A DNA stretch of 53,279 bases from Saprospiraceae bacterium (GTDB taxonomy: Bacteria; Bacteroidota; Bacteroidia; Chitinophagales; Saprospiraceae), in the NCBI GenBank assembly GCA_026993525.1, contig JALWSS010000131.1, positions 1 through 53,279 of the forward strand, in the 5' to 3' direction. A model generated the notes under the pieces. That model did no database searches and was not told the DNA's origin. It saw only the letters and a list, made by a program, of their open reading frames with translations. This document shows positions 35,274-45,900 of this stretch, one piece after another (the first letter of the stretch is position 1; every line of letters starts with the position of its first letter). The translations under genes and the position numbers were made by a program.

Positions 35274-36974
35274 ATGAAGAAAGTAAGCTATGCCTGCGGA
35301 ACCACCGAAACACCCCTGATGGGAATGACCATCGGTGAAAAATTTGATGAGATCGTGTCCAGGTTCCCCGACAACGAAGCACTGGTGGTGTATCATCAAA
35401 AAATCAGGTGGACGTACGCTGATCTCAAACGGGAAGTGGATACTTATGCCAAAGCCTTCATGGGGCTGGGCATTGAGAAAGGAGACCGGGTTGGCATCTG
35501 GGCGCCCAATTGTTCAGAGTGGGTAGTCACGCAATTTGCGACAGCGAAGATCGGGGCCATCCTGGTCAACATCAACCCCAGTTACCGCCTTCATGAACTT
35601 GAATACGCTGTGAACCAGTCGGGCAGCAAAATGCTGATCATCGCTGACAAGTTTAAATATTCCGATTACACGCAAATGCTGTATGAGCTGGCACCTGAGC
35701 TGAAAGAATGCCGCCCCGGAAGCCTGAAAGCCACAAGGGTTCCGGAACTACAAATCGTTGTTCGATTGCATGCCGGCAGCAGTCCGGGCATGTTCTCCTG
35801 GGAGCAGCTAAGAGAATTCGCCGATCAGATTTCCGACGACAAATACCGGAAAAGGCAGGAACAGTTGAGTTTTGATGACCCCATCAACATTCAATACACC
35901 AGTGGCACAACAGGTTTTCCGAAGGGAGCCACACTCAGCCACCACAACATCCTCAACAACGGTTTTTTTGTGGCGGAGAACATGCAGTTCACTCATCAGG
36001 ACCGGCTGGTGGTGCCGGTGCCGCTGTACCATTGCTTTGGGATGGTGCTGGGCAACCTGGGCTGTATGACGCATGGCGCCGCCATCATTTACCCCGCCGA
36101 AGGTTTTGACCCCGAAGCTGTTTTGACGGCAGTCGAAAAAGAAAAGGCCACCGCGCTGTATGGGGTACCCACCATGTTCATCGCCGAGCTCGAACGTCCG
36201 GATTTTGAAAAGTACGACCTCTCCAGCCTCCGAACGGGTATCATGGGTGGTGCATCCTGCCCCATCGAAGTGATGAAAAAAGTGCACGACCTGATGCACA
36301 TGGCTGAAATCCAAATTGCCTATGGCATGACAGAAACGAGCCCGGTGAGTACCCAGACCAACCCTGACACCCCCATTGACAAACAGGTCAGCACCGTGGG
36401 CACTGTGGCTCCACACACCGAAATAAAGATCGTAGATCCGGAAACGGGACTCGTTTGCCCTGTGGGAAAAACAGGAGAACTGTGTACCCGGGGCTACAGT
36501 GTGATGCTGGGTTATTGGCGGGATGAAGCAAGAACCAAAGCAGCCATTGACCAGGCCAGGTGGATGCACACCGGCGACCTGGCCACCATGGATGAGGAAG
36601 GTTACTTCCGCATTGTGGGCCGTATCAAAGACATGATCATCCGGGGTGGTGAAAATATCTATCCGAGGGAAATCGAGGAATTTCTCTTCACCCATCCCAA
36701 AATCAGTGAGGTGCAGGTCATTGGCGTACCGGATGGAAAATACGGCGAAGAGGTAATGGCCTGGATCAAACTGAAAGAAGGACAACAGGCAAGCGCCGGT
36801 GAAATCCAGGCGTTTTGCGAAGGAAAAATAGCGCACTACAAGATTCCCAAATATTTCAAATTTACCGATGAGTTTCCGATGACCGTCACCGGTAAAATCC
36901 GAAAAGTGGAAATGCGGAAGATCAGCATCAAAGAACTGGGACTGGAGCAGGTGGCAGCCATTGAAACGGCCTGA
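35274..36974 (+). CDS. Acyl-CoA ligase (AMP-binding, fatty-acid type)
   Basis: 566 residues from ATG 35274 ([17 protein letters not shown]). ANL-superfamily signatures are in order: '[18 protein letters not shown]' (ATP loop), '[10 protein letters not shown]' (A5), '[20 protein letters not shown]' (A7/A8 hinge), '[14 protein letters not shown]', and the catalytic Lys in '[10 protein letters not shown]' near the C-terminus. It activates a medium- or long-chain carboxylic acid as acyl-adenylate and transfers it to CoA, for beta-oxidation or lipid synthesis. The chain length is not readable from sequence. The upstream in-frame start at 35223 adds 17 residues of no character. It is divergent from malic enzyme, 278 bp apart. 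Confidence 0.93.
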   Translation: MKKVSYACGTTETPLMGMTIGEKFDEIVSRFPDNEALVVYHQKIRWTYADLKREVDTYAKAFMGLGIEKGDRVGIWAPNCSEWVVTQFATAKIGAILVNINPSYRLHELEYAVNQSGSKMLIIADKFKYSDYTQMLYELAPELKECRPGSLKATRVPELQIVVRLHAGSSPGMFSWEQLREFADQISDDKYRKRQEQLSFDDPINIQYTSGTTGFPKGATLSHHNILNNGFFVAENMQFTHQDRLVVPVPLYHCFGMVLGNLGCMTHGAAIIYPAEGFDPEAVLTAVEKEKATALYGVPTMFIAELERPDFEKYDLSSLRTGIMGGASCPIEVMKKVHDLMHMAEIQIAYGMTETSPVSTQTNPDTPIDKQVSTVGTVAPHTEIKIVDPETGLVCPVGKTGELCTRGYSVMLGYWRDEARTKAAIDQARWMHTGDLATMDEEGYFRIVGRIKDMIIRGGENIYPREIEEFLFTHPKISEVQVIGVPDGKYGEEVMAWIKLKEGQQASAGEIQAFCEGKIAHYKIPKYFKFTDEFPMTVTGKIRKVEMRKISIKELGLEQVAAIETA

Positions 36975-37320
36975 ATACCCTTTTGAGAAAAAACTGAACA
37001 GGTATCGCTCAGTTGCCCAACACTTGTTCTCTTTCGTCAGAATCAGGACTTCGGATAGTCGGAATTTACCACCCGATTGACACCGGAGCAAGCGCCCCGG
37101 AAGCCGCCACCGAGGGGTATGGTGATGGTGCCTCCGGCAGAGAGTTGTTTTCCTTCGGCAAAAAATGGTGGCGGGAAGAAAGCCACCACCTGCCGTCACC
37201 GCCACTGACGCAAGGCCAAAGTCTATCTTGCCAGCCATTCAAACAGAATGATTTTCAATTCCGGCTGAGAGGGCTTTAATTTTGGCGAATATTCCAAGAT
37301 CCATCAAAACATTGCCGCTC
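36975..37320. other. Gene-free stretch
   Basis: About 345 bp. A GC-rich segment near 37085-37230 looks like former coding DNA, with dense GGC/GCC codons ('GGCGGGAAG', 'CCACCACCTGCC'), but no frame gives a family I recognise. The last ~60 bp are AT-rich and probably the promoter of the gene at 37321. Confidence 0.35.
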
Positions 37321-37650
37321 ATGGAGTTTTCAAAAGGTGTCAGAAAGAAACTTCGTCGGATCATTGAAAAAGGACTGCAACGGGAGTATGCCATTGGCCT
37401 CGAAAAAGCGGAGTCCGTTATCCGGGACTGGCGGCAAAAGGCACCGGATGACCACCGGGACCACTACCTCCTCCTTTTTAAAACCATCAGGGATTTTGAC
37501 AAGCACATCGCCAGGCGATACGATATTATGCGTGGTTCGACGTATGTTTTTATCGTCATGCAACAACTCGACGACGGTGTCATTTCTTTGGATGACCTGG
37601 AGGAATTACCTGAAGAAGTCAGAAACCTTATCGTCAATTTCAGGGGATAA
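37321..37650 (+). CDS. Small cytoplasmic protein of unknown function
   Basis: 109 residues from ATG 37321 (MEFSKGVRKKLRRIIEKGLQ). It is very rich in charged residues and predicted almost wholly helical, with 'REYAIGLEKAESVIRDWRQK' and 'DHRDHYLLLFKTIRDFDKHI'. It ends 'LSLDDLEELPEEVRNLIVNF'-like (actual text 'ISLDDLEELPEEVRNLIVNF'). It has no signal peptide or membrane segment. The intact frame, normal codon use and well-formed helices support a real gene. A 13-residue extension to TTG 37282 is possible but less likely. It is not part of an obvious operon. Confidence 0.6.
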   Translation: MEFSKGVRKKLRRIIEKGLQREYAIGLEKAESVIRDWRQKAPDDHRDHYLLLFKTIRDFDKHIARRYDIMRGSTYVFIVMQQLDDGVISLDDLEELPEEVRNLIVNFRG

Positions 37651-37816
37651 AGCGAACCTGGTTTTGGACTCATTGATTCCTCTACCTTCAAAACCACCGC
37701 CCCCCTTTCCTTTTCCGGCCCGCTTGCCGTAGATTAGCGTTGCCAATTTCGATAGACATCCTGCCCTGTTTGGTCCATCAGTAAAAAAACCGATTACAAA
37801 CCTCCACATCAATCTC

Positions 37817-38089
37817 ATGAAAGTACCTCATCTCAGACTGATTGCCATTGCAGCTATTTTGATTCTTTTTTCTTTGGGGCTGAAGAGCCGCATCCGAGTC
37901 CCCTTTCTGCCCAAAACTGCTCCAGATTACAGACCTGATCTCCCAACTCCTCTATGCGTTTATTCACAAACGACGCTTTTCATCCTGAGCTTGACTCTGA
38001 AGAAGACCCTCCTTACCGTCGATGAGCAGCTTTTTCTTCCACATGCAGTAGGCTACCGGATAGATATCGTACTTCTCCAAGGTCTCTGA
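37817..38089 (+). pseudogene. Truncated secreted-protein 5' end
   Basis: ATG 37817 opens 'MKVPHLRLIAIAAILILFSL', a good signal peptide. After ~50 codons it overlaps, in antisense, a transposase relic (37964-38158), so only the signal and ~30 mature residues look native. It may be a gene cut by an insertion sequence that later decayed. No family recognised. Confidence 0.35.
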
Positions 38090-38158
38090 AACACCATTGC
38101 TTTTGGCTTCAGGAATGGGGTTCAGATTCTCCTTTTGTACCCATGTAGGTTTCTTCAT
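37964..38158 (-). pseudogene. Relic of an IS3-type transposase OrfA
   Basis: 64 codons reading 'EAKSNGVSETLEKYDIYPVA' then 'YCMWKKKLLIDGKEGL'. This is the helix-turn-helix of IS3/IS911-type OrfA proteins ('..GV.ETL.KY.I.P.TYY.WKKK...GEEGL'). The DNA then turns into a Gln/Glu-rich tail and stops; the OrfB integrase and terminal repeats are absent. It is a leftover of a past insertion. Confidence 0.6.
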
Positions 38159-38247
38159 GTTGAAGGATTACAGTTTTTATGTGTAATCTTTGTGCGACTT
38201 GGTAGGGGATGGGACAAACGCTTGCGCTTACTTTTGAATCTTGCTAA

Positions 38248-41200
38248 TTACCTAACCAACTGCACTCCACCTTCCAGCATCCTCCGCCTCCCGTCCACAT
38301 ATACCACTTCTGCCACCCAGACGAAGAGGCCAGGCTTTAAATGTTCTCCATTGAAGGTGCCATCCCAACCAAGTTCCACTTGGTTGGGACCGAAATAGTT
38401 TTGCTCAAAAACCAAGTTGCCCCAACGATTAAAAATGCGGAGGTAATTGATTTGGGTTACAGCAGATTCATTCGCGAAAAGTGTAAAAGAATCATTTATG
38501 CCGTCATTGTTTGGTGAAAAAGCAGTAGGAGCATAAATAGCTACCTTTGTTTTATCTACCCGGATAAACAGTTCTGCCGTAACGCTACAGCCATGCTCAT
38601 CCCAAGCTTTAAGGCTATAACTGATATTATCAAAAGGCATTGAATATGGCATCCAGGAACCTGGGTCATCTAGCCAAGTGGTAGGGGTGTACGAAAAGCT
38701 GGCAGGCAGGAAATTGGCAAGAGGCTGCAGTTGGATGCTGTTTCCAAATTCTACATAAACATCAGCGCCGAGGTCGAGGGCCAGTTCGACAGGTTCGGCG
38801 AAATATAGGGATGTATCAAAAATACAATGATTGCCATCTTCAAAAACAAGGGTGTACTCACCAGAAGGCAGGTTTGCGAAGGAAGTGGGCACTGGATAAT
38901 ATTCCCCTCCATTTAATGAAACCCCTAAGCCACCTGCCCCTCCGTTCCAGTCTTGGATATCAATTACACCATCATTTTCACCAAAACACCAGGGAGGCTG
39001 GGTGGACATTTCTACAGATATAGGAGCAGGTTCATTTAGAATAATACTATACTGTGCTTCACATCCCAATGAATCAGTAACTGTAACAGTATAAGAGCCC
39101 GCATATAAACCAGTAATGTCTGCTGTTTTCGCAGAATTGGACCATTGATAAGTGAAAGGGGAGATACCTGATATGACCTTGGCACTAGCAGAACCGTCGT
39201 TTTTCCCATTGCATGAAATCTCAAACCCGCTAAATGGCTGGAGGGAATAAGCTTTCACCTCTACCTGGTCGGTCATAACAATGACAGTGTCCGGGAAAAT
39301 AAACGGGCATTGGTAGCCTGCTGCTGAAGCCGACTCAATGGCAATGAGTGAATTTTGCGGAACAGTAATTATTATGGATGTGTCGTGCAAGATAAAGAGT
39401 GTATTTGGAAGTACCGGATAGTCAAAGGTCAATTCGATTCCACTAGGCACATTTAACACCGATATGCCAAGTGAAACCGGTTCGCCCGAACAGACCAGGG
39501 TGTCACCCGTGAGGGAAACGATAATGGACGGTGTTTCCATCACATTGACCGAAGCAAAACCGATGCAGCCATTACTGTCAATGACGGTAACGGAATGACT
39601 GCCTGCCCCTGCCAGCATCATAGCCTCATTGCTTCCGTCCGACCAGATATATTCATCGAAATCTTGCGAAAGCGAGAGCGTGGTGGTTTTGTTTTCACAA
39701 ACTACTGAGTCACCCACGATAACAGGCTGGGGTAGAAGGTGTTCTGTGACAATAGCACTGCCTTCCCAAGTACATCCAAAAGTGTCGGTGACCATAACCG
39801 TCAGCAGACCGGTGTCTGCGATCAGTATGGAATCGCCGATGGCCCCGTTTGACCATGCCACATTGCCGAAACTACCTTCTGTCCAAAGCAGGTTCGGGGC
39901 ACCGGGGCAAATACTCAAATCCCCAAATATAACTGGCACCAATGCTGGAGCTTCGTTGACCAATAGGGAATCGGTTGCCGTACACCCGTAATCGTTGGTC
40001 ACGGTAACAGTATATAATCCGGGCTGATTAATTTCTATTTGGTTTTCGACAGAACCCGTATTCCAAGATATGACAGAGGCACTGGTGTTCGCTGCCAGGT
40101 CAAGTGTCTGTCCCTCGCACATTATCTCCTCACCGATAATTTCTATGTTGGGCACTAATTGGACTGGGGGCAAAACGATGCTCCGTTCTATGGTACATGA
40201 GCCGATATCAATGGAAGCAAAGATTTCCATTTCCATATTTGGGGCAGGGAGTACAAGTTGGCGGGCTGTGCCCAATAAGTCTCCGTTTGTATTTTTCCAG
40301 AAATAATTGGCCTGCACACTATCCAAAGATAAGGTAATGGTATTGTCGCAATTGTAAGAGATATCAATAGAGTCTTGATAAAATCGTACAGAACGTTGCT
40401 CTCCCAGACCACTTAGGCACCCATCAATGACCCGGTAACAATGGTCGCCCTGTGTTACTCCAGTAAAATGAACAATGCTGTCAGCAACGGTAATAGTGCT
40501 CAGTATAGTAGATGGGGAAGAACAATCCACTTCCTCTACTGTATAAGGTAGCTTGCCACCGGAAATCGCAAGTTCCAAATCAGTTGTGGTTGCCCCATCG
40601 CAAAGGATGCCCCCAATGAGTTCAGTAGAAAGCAATACCGGCTCAGCCACTGTGACCACTTCAGTGTCCAAAGGGCAGGTATGGTCAAATGCATACAGAT
40701 AGACTGTGTGTTCGCCAGGTGGAACAGATAAGAAGGTATATGGCGACCCTGTGTAATCTGCATCATGATCGTTATCCAACCCATAATGGTCAATAGCGTT
40801 GTCTGACCAATCAATGTCAATATCCAGGGTGTTTTCCCAATTGATCCAATATGAAAAAGAGTTTGCCCCTTCTGCGGTCACCATACCTGCTCCGGGGCAG
40901 GTACCGTCAGCAATTGCCTGGAGTTGCCCATATTCCGGCATTGGCAAATAGATAGTGTCCTGCCCACAATAGCCAAGTGGTGAGATAATGTATTCACCCG
41001 GGAGTAGATCATGAACATAGTAATTCTTACATAAGAAATCCAGATATTGATCGTCAATTAAAATCGTTTGCCCATTTCCGGTCAGGAGCATCTCTCCGTT
41101 ATTTTTTGGAAACCTAAGCCTATACGTTGGCTTACAACTCCCGTCATCCATTACCCTGCTAAAAATGGAAGCAGAAAATTGGGCGTGAAACGGCAGGTAT

Positions 41201-42708
41201 ATTCCCACCTCGGTCGTTCCTTCAAAAAAACCACAGACTGGATGGGCGAACTTTACCGCATATTGCCCTGGAGCCAAGCCCTGGAACAGGCCGGAAGAAT
41301 TGGAATCTACAACCATTCCTGTACTATCGGACAAATAATACATGGACCCATCGGTCTTAATCATACGATCAGAAGAAGTTCCATTATCGCAGAAAAAACG
41401 GTCGATCAAAGTGGCCCTAAGTGAATCGCAATAGGGCTGTATATCGAGCAATAATTCATCCTGGCAAACTAAGTGGTCTCCACAATTGTCGATCAGGGAT
41501 ATTTCCAAGGCACCAGGTGTGCCGGTTTCTAAAATAGCCGATTGATTATCTATAGTGTCAACAGGCGAGTCCGGACAAGATAGGCATTGTACCACAATGG
41601 GCAGTTTAGTATTTCCAAATCCAGGTAAACAATTTCCAGAACCTGATATCAACGCCAAAGTGTCGCTGTTGCAAGCAGCTGGATCCAAAGGAAATGCCGG
41701 GCTGGGCAGGAAGCGCCAATAAGAGCCACTGCTCACCCCACAATTGTTTATCACAGAAAACACATAATAGGATGCATTGACAGGCAAGCCCACAAATTCC
41801 CCTGTTGTGGATTGGAAGACACCTGATGGTGTTAAACAGGAGACTGTAAAAGGTGGAGTTGCCACAACTTCCATGGTAGCGGTTCCGTCTGCGAAATTGG
41901 GACAAAGTCCCAACAATTTTGGTTTGAATGGAATACTCTCTGTGGTCTCTAAACAGCCATCTGAGACGGTCATTGAAGCATTACAACCTAATTGGTCTGC
42001 AATATAAAAACCACCTGAATTATTGGTAAATGTACCGATGTCAGAATCCAAGGTATAGGTATATGCCGTACCACCACTATTATATACTTTTACTATCAAA
42101 CTGTCACTAATGAGGTGAACACTAAAATCAATTGTGTAGTTCTGAGTATAGCACTGAAACGATTCAGACGCTCCGCACTCATCAGTGACTTTGATATAGT
42201 ATACCTGATTGGTCTCAAGGTTGGAAAACACAGGGTTGTCAGGAGGAGTGTTTGGGGTGAACACACCGCCCAGGCCACTTGTTGAAATACTGAACTGATA
42301 TGGTGCCAAGCCATTTTCGACAAAGGTAGTAATGCTGCATCCGCTGCAATCCAGGGACAGAATAAGCGGTTCATAGTTTCCTCCGACCACAACGTTTTCC
42401 TGAACTGTTTCTCCAGAAGTGCCATCTGTTACCGTCAAGATGTAACTGCACGGCTCAAGGCTACTGAAAACATTGGTATTTTGAATTAAAGGGATTGAGA
42501 GACAGGTACTCTCAAGCTGGTAATTATAGTTGCCTGATCCACCAGAAACCACCACTGCTTCAATGCTGCCATTAGAGGTGCAGGTCGCATCAGTGACGTT
42601 TACATTGATCACCAATTGTGAAATGCCGGGACAAGCCAATAGGCATAGAGCAACCAATATGGACGTTCTTACCGCCAAGAAAGAATAATTAAAGAAAATG
42701 GAGTTCAT
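38248..42708 (-). CDS. SprB-repeat/Ig-like surface protein with gliding-type (CHU_C) T9SS domain
   Basis: 1486 residues from ATG 42708. A signal peptide (MNSIFFNYSFLAVRTSILVA...GISQ) is followed by an SprB-like repeat ('VTDATCTSNGSIEAVVVSGG'). A long beta-rich middle follows, then about four Ig-like repeats (~870-1180; e.g. 'CEGQTLDLAANTSASVISWN'). Two more SprB repeats (~1200-1330; 'SCNGKNDGSASAKVISGISP') come next. The C-terminal type B sorting domain starts 'APTAFSPNNDGINDSFTLFA', followed by 'LRIFNRWGNLVFEQ'. The type B (CHU_C) domain directs export by T9SS and often attachment through a SprF-like partner, which is not in this window. It is probably an adhesin. It sits first from the left in an AT-rich cluster of four secreted-protein genes. 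Confidence 0.9.
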   Translation of the reverse strand: MNSIFFNYSFLAVRTSILVALCLLACPGISQLVINVNVTDATCTSNGSIEAVVVSGGSGNYNYQLESTCLSIPLIQNTNVFSSLEPCSYILTVTDGTSGETVQENVVVGGNYEPLILSLDCSGCSITTFVENGLAPYQFSISTSGLGGVFTPNTPPDNPVFSNLETNQVYYIKVTDECGASESFQCYTQNYTIDFSVHLISDSLIVKVYNSGGTAYTYTLDSDIGTFTNNSGGFYIADQLGCNASMTVSDGCLETTESIPFKPKLLGLCPNFADGTATMEVVATPPFTVSCLTPSGVFQSTTGEFVGLPVNASYYVFSVINNCGVSSGSYWRFLPSPAFPLDPAACNSDTLALISGSGNCLPGFGNTKLPIVVQCLSCPDSPVDTIDNQSAILETGTPGALEISLIDNCGDHLVCQDELLLDIQPYCDSLRATLIDRFFCDNGTSSDRMIKTDGSMYYLSDSTGMVVDSNSSGLFQGLAPGQYAVKFAHPVCGFFEGTTEVGIYLPFHAQFSASIFSRVMDDGSCKPTYRLRFPKNNGEMLLTGNGQTILIDDQYLDFLCKNYYVHDLLPGEYIISPLGYCGQDTIYLPMPEYGQLQAIADGTCPGAGMVTAEGANSFSYWINWENTLDIDIDWSDNAIDHYGLDNDHDADYTGSPYTFLSVPPGEHTVYLYAFDHTCPLDTEVVTVAEPVLLSTELIGGILCDGATTTDLELAISGGKLPYTVEEVDCSSPSTILSTITVADSIVHFTGVTQGDHCYRVIDGCLSGLGEQRSVRFYQDSIDISYNCDNTITLSLDSVQANYFWKNTNGDLLGTARQLVLPAPNMEMEIFASIDIGSCTIERSIVLPPVQLVPNIEIIGEEIMCEGQTLDLAANTSASVISWNTGSVENQIEINQPGLYTVTVTNDYGCTATDSLLVNEAPALVPVIFGDLSICPGAPNLLWTEGSFGNVAWSNGAIGDSILIADTGLLTVMVTDTFGCTWEGSAIVTEHLLPQPVIVGDSVVCENKTTTLSLSQDFDEYIWSDGSNEAMMLAGAGSHSVTVIDSNGCIGFASVNVMETPSIIVSLTGDTLVCSGEPVSLGISVLNVPSGIELTFDYPVLPNTLFILHDTSIIITVPQNSLIAIESASAAGYQCPFIFPDTVIVMTDQVEVKAYSLQPFSGFEISCNGKNDGSASAKVISGISPFTYQWSNSAKTADITGLYAGSYTVTVTDSLGCEAQYSIILNEPAPISVEMSTQPPWCFGENDGVIDIQDWNGGAGGLGVSLNGGEYYPVPTSFANLPSGEYTLVFEDGNHCIFDTSLYFAEPVELALDLGADVYVEFGNSIQLQPLANFLPASFSYTPTTWLDDPGSWMPYSMPFDNISYSLKAWDEHGCSVTAELFIRVDKTKVAIYAPTAFSPNNDGINDSFTLFANESAVTQINYLRIFNRWGNLVFEQNYFGPNQVELGWDGTFNGEHLKPGLFVWVAEVVYVDGRRRMLEGGVQLVR

Positions 42709-42999
42709 AGTTTTACCTTTTTGGACTATATATGCTGAACAAAGTGTCCTCTCAATCTCAGATGGTATAATCATAATCGAACCGGATTAGGATTAATACA
42801 CTCTGGCCTCCAGGAGTTGACTGACCCTCGGAATCAGTATAATATACCCACAAAGTGGATTGAGAATATCCATGACTATCGTTCAGCACATATGGCAATT
42901 TGGGTCCCGGCGCAAGCCGATGCCGATGGCCATCGTCATCGACACCAGGATCGCCACCTCAACCACTTCGATTTAAGCATAGTGTACCGTTCATTGCTG

Positions 43000-45900
43000 T
43001 CATACTTTTATCAACTTTTTCATAACCCTGAATTTATCTGAAATTATTTCAATCAGATAGATGCCCCGTGACAAATCAGAAATATCAATTCCACTTTGCG
43101 GAGCATTGTACCTCCTTATCACACTTCCTGTGAAATCCCTAATTATCAAATCTTCAACATCAATCGCTGAATAAAGGTAGAATTCGTTCGAGGCTGGGTT
43201 CGGGAAAATGTCAACCAGAAAATCATTCCTGATATATCCTGCGGCTGTCAAACAGTTGTCTGCATTCAGAAATATTTCTCTGCCAGCATACTCTACTGCC
43301 AGCAACTCAAAATTTTTATTGAAGAATTCGACTGAAAGAGGCACTGAAGCAAAGTCAACAATAGTGGTGTCACAAATGCTATTTCTAGCCTTTAACTGAA
43401 ATGTAAAAAGCTGAGTGATCGGCTCCAATATATAATTTGGATTCGACAAGTTGCTCCAGGATGCCGAAAGCATACCTGCTTCTGTTAGAACAGGTTGGTC
43501 GTCAATATTGGTAATCGAAAAGTTTTCCAGATCTGATTGAACACTCTGAATCCCTGAAAAATTAAGATAGGAGGTGTCCCAATTAATCGAAAACTGAAAG
43601 TCTATCAAGTTTCCAAATCCCTCTAACAAGACTGGAATTTCAATTGTCTCACCCTCCTCGGCAAATTGATAAAAATTCCCAAATGTTAAGATTGGAAGGC
43701 ATTCCGTAGAAAATGAACCAGCCCCAAACCAGCCTGTCCACATCCCACCGGCACATTGAAGATTCACCTGCCATTCATAAGCTGTGCAAGGTGAAAGCCC
43801 TGAAATTGATTGATTGGGAATAGACGAAGAATTGGCACTTTGCCAAGTATTTGTGCCAACTTCACGATATCTCCAGTCATAGGTCTGGTACCCACCTAAA
43901 TCTATCTGAAGAATTGCTCCTGACTGGGTAATGCTTGATGTCGTAAGGAGGTAATCGGTGGGTGCTACATTCAGTTCAACTATTGTGACTGGATTTCCTT
44001 GATGGAGGCAATTATTTGCATCCGTAATCGTAGGGACATATACACCAGCCATCAGTCCTGTCAAATCCATGCCCTCATCGCCATTTGACCATAAAACAGA
44101 ATATGGAGGTGAACCACCGCTTATTGCCAAATGGATTTCTCCATCGGCACCCCCACCACAAGCTGCATTGACAACAGAACTCATGTAACTAATGGGTGTA
44201 GGTTCCGCAACAGTTATAGGCTGGGACACGGATGTATTCCCATTGCCATCGGTAACTGTTACCATATATGTTCCCGCTATTAAGTCTGTTGGGTTGCTGC
44301 CTGACGGTGCCGGGTCAATCGGCCCGGCCCAGCTATATGTAAAAGGTGGTACGCCATTTATTATGGTGACATTAATCTCCCCGTTATTGCCTCCATTACA
44401 TAATACATTTACGACTGAAGAAGTAAACGTTGGCGCATCGGCTTCATTTACGGTGTAAGAACTCGTTTTTGTACAACCATTGCCATCCGTAACGGTCAAA
44501 TAGTAAGTATCGGGGGCAAGTCCAATTGGATTTCCCGTATTACCTTGTCCTGGCGACCAGACAAAAACGTACGGCGGTGTGCCCCCATAGACGGAAACAT
44601 CAATTGCACCGTCATTACCGACATTTTGATGCGTGACAACGCCAGAGACACTCAATGCTGCAGGTTCACTGATTACGGAAGAGGCGACTGAAGTACAGCC
44701 ATTTGCATCGGTAACTGTAACTGTATATATGTTCGGGCTGAGATTTATCAAATCCTCTGTACTGCTTCCTTGATTCGGCATCCACTCAAAACTATAAGGA
44801 GGTGTACCGCCGGCAATACTTAAATCAATTGAGCCATCCTCATTACCATTGCAAGAAACATTGGTCGTTGTTGCAGAAATGCTGACAGAAGAAGCAACTG
44901 AGCCTACTTCGATTGCGTCGCCGACAAATTCACAACCATTTGCATCTGTAATTGTGGGTGTGTATAAGCCAGGAGATAAGTTATAAATATCTTCTGTCGT
45001 CGCACCATTGTTCCATATTATTGAATATGGAGGCACGCCTCCACTTATCATCAAATCAATGGAGCCATTGTTTGCCAAACAGGTTGAAGGCATCACGGTA
45101 GGTGACAGGCTTATGTCAGGCGAAAGAATGGAGACCGTTCCAGGAATTAGAACTGGCGGGATAGTCATTTGGTTGGCATTAACAACTTCTATTGAAGTAG
45201 GAGTACCATTGAAAAAAATATTTGCAGTATCTCCATTATTGCCAGTTACATTAAAGCAAATCTGAAACATCCCCGTGCCATCAATTAAAGTGACTCCTGA
45301 CACGTCTGGATCAAACCACGAAACAGTAATACGGCCATCAGACGCGTAAAGGAGACCAAAATTACCTATATCAAAATTTGGCACATTAAATCCATTAACA
45401 TCCACAAATTCCAATAATGAATCATCGTAATGTATAGAAAACTGAAACCCAATGATGTCAACAAAATTTGAAACGGATATTGGAATGCAAACTTCTTCCT
45501 GACATGAATTTACTATGGCAGAATTTACAGTAAAAATCGTTGATGAGTCGGGGCATCCGGTCACAAATTGGCCAAGCCCCAGCCATCCCGTCCACTCATC
45601 ATTGCTGCATTGCAGGTTCACCTGCCATTGGTAATTGGTGCATTCACTCAGCCCTGAAACAAACTTGCTCGGGACGGTGGTGGTGCTGAGCTCTGTCCAG
45701 GGATTCGAGCCGGCAACCCTATATCTCCAATCATAAAGTTGATATCCAGTTTTGTTAAATTTTAATGTAGCAGATGAGTGGGTAATGCTAATTTCGAAAA
45801 GAGAATAGTTGGCAGGTGCGTTGCAGGTACCTGGGCACTCGGTCATGAACTGGCCCATCCCGAACCATCCCGTCCATTCACTGTTGCTGCACTGGAGATT

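Noticed and set aside
35808-37238. 476-codon antisense frame opposite the acyl-CoA ligase
   Set aside because: Shadow frame; the plus strand carries all ANL motifs in order.
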